Shown here: positions 58,438 through 64,000 of the stretch, piece by piece
How positions within the stretch are numbered: position 1 is the first letter of the stretch
How the letters are laid out: each line of letters begins with the position of its first letter
Assembly: GCA_903813345.2 (NCBI GenBank)
Contig: CAIIXF020000004.1
Location: 24,615,985-24,679,984 of the forward strand
Reading direction: 5' to 3'
Source: Owenia fusiformis
Lineage: Eukaryota > Annelida > Polychaeta > Sabellida > Oweniidae
DNA length: 64,000 nt
The notes under the pieces: generated by a model
What the model was told of the DNA's origin: nothing
Seen by the model: only the letters and a program-made list of their open reading frames with translations
The model's database searches: none
Program-made: the position numbers and the translations under genes

Positions 58438-60772
58438 TGGCTGTATTTTTGAAAATGCTTTTTTTGACTGCGGTGCAAGTGAAATTGTTATGGTTGTGTA
58501 TCATTAATTACACCTGGAATTACACCTGAAAAACGCTAATAGCGCTTTAGTGGAATAGCGAATTGATTCAACATTTCTAAAGTGCCTTAGGAATTTTATT
58601 TTGAAATTACACCTGTCATTTCTAATACGCCTTTCGTGCACTTTTAACGGTTTAGATATGGAGAATATCCAGCAGATCTGTACAACTACAATAAACGTAT
58701 TCTTTTAGCAACGTAACTGAGACAAATGACAAAAACCCGGGTAAGGCGTTTTACAACACCGATCGGTATTACACTACACTCCAAAAGAGCCTAACGATTT
58801 AAGGCGTTTTTAGTGACCATGGTTCTAGGTGTTTTCACGGGTAGTATCCAAAGCCCCGCTATGACTTCAAAGTCGCGAGCAAGTTCCCGCTGAAATCGCG
58901 AGCATTGTCCTGTTAATTTGTATCACTTTGGAAAATGGTCCAAAAGGATGAAAATACTTATAACTGTTCTTTGATACTCAAGCAATACTTTAAAACAGAT
59001 ATATTTGACAAACAATGACATGAAAATTGATTCTTTTACTGTTCATATATTGCTTTTATCGTTAAATAAAAGCAATGGATACGATTTACATACTCCATAA
59101 TACATATCGGATCAATATGATCTGTATTGATAAGTAACTGTACAATTACGTCTGCCATGGGTGTCGAAATACATCATTAAAGGCGTTTTAGTGACTCCGC
59201 TGAAAAAATGAGGAGGCCCCGCTGAAAAAAATGAGGAGGTTCATCACGAGGAAAGCTCAATTATTCCATGAAGATATTGAGTTTCTTGATATGAACGTCA
59301 AAGAACGTGCCAAGAACGTTTTTGTAACAATCACATAACATCATTCTATGGCATAACATCGCAAATATATCTTTTGTAACTTCATGGAGTTTGATCAACC
59401 TGTCCGCGTCGTCATAAAATTCTTGTACAAAGAGACCTCCATTCGTTCGTCCTACCGGCCGTTCGTTCGTGCGTGCTTGCGTTCGTTCGACCGTTCGGTC
59501 GTGCGGGCACGCGTTGGTCCGACCGTCCGTACGTGCTTGCTGTCCATTCATTCATGGGTGCGTCCGTCTGAACGTCCGTTCGTCCCTGCGTGCTTTCTTT
59601 CGACCGTCCGTTCATGCGTGCGTTCGTGTGGTCGATTTTGCGCGCATTTGTGTAGCCTTCGGTTTATGCGTTCGCCTGACCGTTTGTGCGTGGGTACGTT
59701 CACCCGACCGTACATTCGTTCATTCTTGGATTCTTGGATTCGTGCGTGCATCCGTGCGAGGGTTCGTCCGTTTTTCGTTCGTAAATACTTTTTGCGTTCG
59801 TAAATTTATTTCTGATGAGGGAGGAGTGAGTATGCAAGTTGGCAACAGGAGATTGAGAAAAAATAGTATTACTGAACATTTTTCTGACTAAATTGTTTTA
59901 AAAAATAATAGCTATAAATAGCTTATGCGTGAATCTTACTGAATATCGATTTGTACTTATATATGATGGACTTCCATTTATCTTTTAAACAGTTTGATTG
60001 ATTAGATTTGATGCGTAAAATCAACAACATTTATTTAAACATCTTATTATGAAAATGAGGTTAAACCTTTAACAGTTCATCCGATCTTATACTCATCACA
60101 TTTCTTAGATGACCTATCTTATTCCGGAAAATGGCAACGAAGATCATAATGCAGGTTTTCCATTACATCCTATCATAATATGTACTATATCAAATTGTAT
60201 CAACATATGATGTATTCATGAAACTGGGTACAAAAGCGGATCAAGCTGGGTACGATAGTGGGGGATTTTCACGGTGTAATAAGGATTCTCTCCATTTTGC
60301 AGAGACACTTGCTCTTGTTTGCAGCGGTATCTTCTCATAGGTCCAGCGGGGTCTTTGCTTTATTATTGCTCCCGTTAGAAGCTGGGCCTTGGGGGATATG
60401 ATAACATTGAAATATTCGTGTTCTGTACGTAAAGATTTAGGAAGTGAAACTTAATACAAATTTATTTGAGATCACTATCATTATTTCAACCACAGGACAA
60501 CGTCATTCTTCACCTATAACGTATAGAAATATATAGATAAAGATTCAAGATGTCAAATAAAGAACCACAGAGCGACCGCTCGTGATACTTTTTTCCAGCA
60601 GTTGCCTTTTTAGTCTCAATACCATGTTATCATTGGGGAAAATCAAAAGAAAACGTTTTGCACATCATACAATAAGGTGTAATTCCAGCAACTATTATGG
60701 GATAACCACGATCTATCTAATTTTAGGATTAAAATCTTACCCGCTCAAAAAAGCATGTACAAAAATGTAGCC
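58438..60772. mobile_element. Long relative of the 185-bp MITE
   Basis: The left end GGCTGTATTTTTGAAAATGC continues through GCAAGTGAAATTG to about 58505. The right end starts at about 60703 (GGATAACCACGATCTA) and finishes CATGTACAAAAATGTAGCC. Both halves match the 52685 MITE. The 2.2 kb between is either an insertion or the full-length interior; it carries no readable transposase but includes the CGTN tract. Confidence 0.55.
59435..59795. repeat. Degenerate CGTN tetranucleotide tract
   Basis: Period-four sequence built from GTTC, GTCC, GTGC and GACC steps around a fixed CGT core, GC-rich compared with its flanks. Because CGT and ACG rarely make stops, long frames open on both strands (59384-59891), rich in Arg, Val, Ser and Phe on the plus strand. 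These are not genes. Confidence 0.85.
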
Positions 60773-60775
60773 CAG

Positions 60776-61427
60776 GTCTCAAAAACGCAACAAGCAAAAC
60801 ATTGCAAAATCACAAAACCAGTGTTTCATACACGGATTCCATTTAGTTTACCATGAAGCTACGTTTCTCCTCTTTCCAATAATATGTATTAATTGTTTTA
60901 TATGTTACCACGGACCATGGAATAATCATTCATTTTGTACATTGGACTAAAATCTGTTATGGTTTTAGACATTGTACACTACGGCAGAGAATCACCAATG
61001 AGGTTGATGCCCTCTTACAGAACCCACAAACGATTCAGAAAGCTGTGTGTGTCATGGAGAGACGAGCCAATATCTTTTTGCAGATAAATGATGTGCTGTT
61101 AAGTAAACCATCAGGGATACTTCTGATGAACACATTAAGCGAAATCATTCATTCGTTAAGTAGAACTATGTCTGAAATATATGTTATGTACGTCTTGTTA
61201 CCAAAACTTAATCCCCAGCCCAAATTACATAATTATTGACCTCATTGCATAATACATATCAATTAATTTAGGATGATGATAACTTGGCACAAGGCATTTT
61301 CCCCCATGTGCGAAGATACAATAATTATTCAGTGGTCCATGATCGCATGACTTCATGGTAAATTGATGTAATTATCATTGGTTGTTTTGTGTTATTACAA
61401 TATTTTGGTTTGTTGCGTTTTTGAGAC
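60776..61427. mobile_element. 650-bp TIR element carrying an exon-like segment
   Basis: The ends GTCTCAAAAACGCAAC and GTTGCGTTTTTGAGAC are exact inverses, and the match goes on for about 47 bases. The left end abuts the right end of the long MITE relative. The centre holds the exon-like segment at 60969-61187. Confidence 0.6.
60969..61187 (+). CDS. Exon-like segment of an unknown protein
   Basis: Acceptor GGTTTTAG, then a frame of about 72 codons to a possible donor GTACGT at 61188, or on to a stop at 61239. The peptide looks protein-like rather than repeat-derived: CTLRQRITNEVDALLQNPQT, then MERRANIFLQINDVLLSK and LMNTLSEIIHSLSRTMSEIY, mostly amphipathic helix. I do not recognise it. It lies between transposon-type inverted repeats. 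Confidence 0.4.
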
Positions 61428-62592
61428 GTACTGTATATACAGTGTGAAGAAAATGTAAATAAGAACTTCAGAGCGAGGTTGTGGCAGAGAAAACGTAAAC
61501 ATGTGCTCATTTTCTACAAATGATGGATCGAGCTTAAGGATATTGTTATTAGTGGGGGCCGTGCTGAAAACACAGAATACTTGTGTATGTAAATAAGATA
61601 CTTTTTTTTCATGGATAAACTACCAACTATTTCAAACAATAATACTCATTACTTTGCAATGAAAAATGAAATGTAATGAAAAGTCTAGATTTCCCCAAAA
61701 AATTCTGCCATTTTCAAAGCGGCGGCCATTTTTAAAAACAATTTTTTGCGTTAAACCATTTACCAATATCAATCTTTTCACCAAATATGAAAAAATCTGT
61801 TTTCGAATATTAGTTAGTTATTTTCCGGACGGATAGACTGGCTGACTGATGGATGTAGGCCTTCACTATATCCCTACCCGTCAGAAATGAACATAGTATT
61901 CGAAGCGTATTTCGAAAATTTGAGGCCGCCATTTTATTTGTCAGTTACTTTTTATGGTTCATTTATTGGAAAACATATCTTTGTATATAACACATTCACT
62001 GGGGGGTATCGTGATGCAACAACATCGTGTTGTTGCATCAAGATGGCCAGACTTCCGGTGATAGATTTTCGTACGATGTTTTGTTTTCCCAATTTACACC
62101 CATTTCTAGGACGAGTTGCTCAATAATCATACACATGCAGTTAGCGCATGATCTATATTTTAGAAAACTGTCATTGGTACACATGTAGCATCATCAAGAA
62201 GCGATAAATTCGTGGTTTTAATTCCTCACTATTGATGCAACAATACCACTCTGTTTCTTATATTAACGCCAATATAATGTATCATTGAACAACAAGAGAA
62301 ACTGTTTTATGTTCTGTTTATAGGTGTAGGTCGGAACATGAATAAAACGCGTGAGTCAGTGGTCCATGAACGAAACGTATTTGGTTTGGTTTCTTTGTCT
62401 ATATCAAAGTTAAAAGGATATACAAGGCAAACTAAATAAAGTACTGAATCCCCGGGAGGCAATCTCATTGATATTGTATCTGAAAAATAAAGATTATACA
62501 TTTTCTAAATTAAATGCCCTTGGTTTGCCGTATGGAAATTGTTTACAAATAACTAATATAATTTTGGAAAGACAACAGATATCAGTCATTTT
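61428..62592. other. Non-coding region with a short perfect hairpin
   Basis: A 12-bp perfect stem GATGCAACAACA/TGTTGTTGCATC with a TCG loop lies at 62013-62039. Segments around 61710-61940 (GCGGCGGCCATTTTTAAAAA, then GAGGCCGCCATTTTA) form an imperfect inverted pair that shares a CCGTCAG/CTGACTGAYGG part with the P450-intron element. No exon seen. Confidence 0.45.
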
Positions 62593-62720
62593 GTGTTGTT
62601 AGTACCTCAATTGAAATATTCAATTCTGATTGGTTGATGAGCAGTCAACAAAATGTATTGTTAGTACCTCAACTGAAATACTCGAATCTGATTGGTTGAT
62701 TAGCTGTCAAAATTATGCAG
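62593..62720. repeat. Direct repeat of about 55-60 bp, two copies
   Basis: TTGTTAGTACCTCAATTGAA, then TCTGATTGGTTGAT, appears at 62596 and again near 62657 with a few changes. Confidence 0.75.
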
Positions 62721-62854
62721 TGTTGACCGCTACTAGGTACCACCGCTACTTCTGAAAAAAAGTTTCATGACGTCACAAAAAACATGTCTCCAGATTTTCT
62801 AAAAAAATATTGCTAACGTGGTTCGGAGAAAAGGTTGTCAACAGTAGTTTTTCG

Positions 62855-63480
62855 GTTTACAGTCTCGGTATACAATTTTGCCGGTTGACCTCTGGGGAGG
62901 TCAACAATTGTAAACTGTTGACCATTACTAGGTACTGTTGACCGCTAGTTTTGAAAAATTGTTTTTTTAATGTTGAAATTTTTTTAATTTTGAAAAAATA
63001 AATTGTGTAAAAAAATTACAAGTATTCGACGGTTTGGGGATTTTTTGCTAAAATATGATACCTTTACTTATCAAATATGTTCACGTGATATTCGATTATA
63101 TATTCGTCCAATTATTATATTATTTGGACTAACAGAACAATGGTTAACCTCTCTTTTCGGTCAATTGGCAAAAGTGTCCTCAACCTCTGGTCATGATCAA
63201 CAGTACTTTCAAGGTTTACAGTATCGGTATACAATTTTGCCAGTTGACCTTAAGAGAGGTCTACAATTGTATATAATATCCTTCAAATTATTATATTCTT
63301 CGGACTAACAAACAATTGTTAACCTCTCTATTCGGTCAACTGGCCAAAGTGTATACCTCAACAGTAAACCCTGAAAGTACTGTTGACCTCGACCTCCGAA
63401 CTTTCAAGGATTACAGTATCGGTATACAATTTTGCCAGTTGACCTCAAGAGAGGTCTACAATTGTATATCCTTTGTTATC
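62855..63480. repeat. Array of repeated GGTATACAATTTTGCC(A/G)GTTGACC blocks
   Basis: Blocks begin TTTACAGTCTCGGTATACAA (62857), TTTACAGTATCGGTATACAA (63215) and ATTACAGTATCGGTATACAA (63413) and end GAGAGGTCTACAATTGTATA. Inverted relatives such as CGGTCAACTGGCCAAAGTGT occur between them, so the array mixes orientations. Confidence 0.75.
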
Positions 63481-64000
63481 CCACCCAAAGTATGATGTCA
63501 TATATCAAGTTGAAGAGTATACGCTGCTCAGGGGTTTACGCTATCCAGGAGTTGTACATCGTTCTCAAGAGTTATAGGATGAGTGTTGGTTTGGTGATAT
63601 TGCAGTTATACAATGCTATTATATAAAGGTTATTTACTGAGAGGGATTCAATATTGGTTTTATTGCGAGAGACAATATGATATTTCCCGAGGGCCTGGGA
63701 TATCTGGGATAACTGTACCCCTATCAATTTACCTTTTTGGGCCCTTAATCTTATCACTTTTGTTTACCTTTTTACTCAGTCGGAGAGAAGGAATCCAAAT
63801 AGAGCAATAATTCTACATGTGCGTCGTGCAAGATTTCCATTAAACGTGTAACTAAACGGCCTCTCTAATAAAGTCAATTAGACGTTTTTACACGTTGGCT
63901 CTCCAAATTGGAGGAAATAAAGAATCATATCATATTACATGTATATCATAGATGAAGTAATTATCCAATCAACATAAGCTCACGAATGTCACAGTTAAAC
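63481..64000. other. Right edge: start of another TIR element
   Basis: From about 63630, GTTATTTACTGAGAGGGATT and CGAGAGACAATATGATATT match the left end of the 45649-46605 element. Its right end is not in the window. No exon seen. Confidence 0.45.

Noticed and set aside
59384-59891. Overlapping 139-140 aa open frames on the plus strand and shorter ones on the minus strand
   Set aside because: They come from the CGTN tract, which lacks stops in several frames. The peptides are low-complexity Arg, Val and Phe.
1-64000. CRISPR array, bacterial operon or viral genome
   Set aside because: No regularly spaced identical repeats with unique spacers, no operon-like gene packing, and all large ORFs are eukaryotic retrotransposon genes.

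Overview
This window looks like nuclear DNA from an AT-rich metazoan, most likely a marine invertebrate; I cannot settle the phylum. It has spliced genes with GT-AG introns, several retrotransposon classes, a tRNA-derived SINE, and very many TA-flanked palindromic (foldback) DNA transposons. There is no sign of bacterial gene organisation, CRISPR or a viral genome. Host genes are few; most of the 64 kb is transposon-derived or featureless AT-rich DNA.

Host genes. The best gene is a complete six-exon cytochrome P450 on the minus strand (7235 down to 1002, about 489 aa, clan-2 type, with CYP17/CYP1/CYP2-like features). All junctions keep frame and all main motifs are present. Its 3.65-kb third intron is almost filled by one TA-flanked element (2156-5474). 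Also seen are the last exon of a flavin amine-oxidase-like gene (12975-12419, minus); a broken GIN1-like integrase-derived gene (13242-23356, plus), interrupted by a 7.6-kb mariner-like element and lacking its catalytic core; a transmembrane exon (52591-52462, minus) and two further candidate exons of a membrane protein (29375-29332 and 27398-27306); and two isolated exon-like stretches on the plus strand (7853-7957 and 60969-61187).

Retroelements. A near-intact tyrosine-recombinase retrotransposon (39375-43767) has the split direct repeat layout A1-ORFs-B1A2-B2 of the Ngaro/PAT type. It carries a CCCH-zinc-finger Gag-like ORF, an RT/RNase H ORF and a tyrosine recombinase. The first two ORFs are joined by a canonical -1 frameshift heptamer directly before the Gag stop; the last two overlap as ATGA. 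A 5'-truncated LINE (49813-52111) is bounded by a 15-bp target-site duplication. Older LINE 3' pieces lie at 14310-15183 and near 35 kb (minus), with a possible third near 29.6 kb. A tRNA-derived SINE lies at about 10735-11092 and a tRNA-like head at 57246.

DNA transposons and repeats. Foldback or long-TIR elements recur throughout, often nested. Striking ones are the 2.4-kb element at 53515-55912, whose arms are inverted tandem arrays; the 1-kb palindrome at 25573-26560, with a relative at 47.6-48.85 kb itself split by another palindrome; a TTAA-flanked MITE at 23460-23821; and a short and long version of one MITE at 52685-52869 and 58438-60772. Tandem arrays occur at 8434, 35537, 38429 and 62855. 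Two unusual motif clusters, TGTCCG-rich at 26.6-27.1 kb and a CGTN tetranucleotide tract at 59.4-59.8 kb, are not explained by coding.
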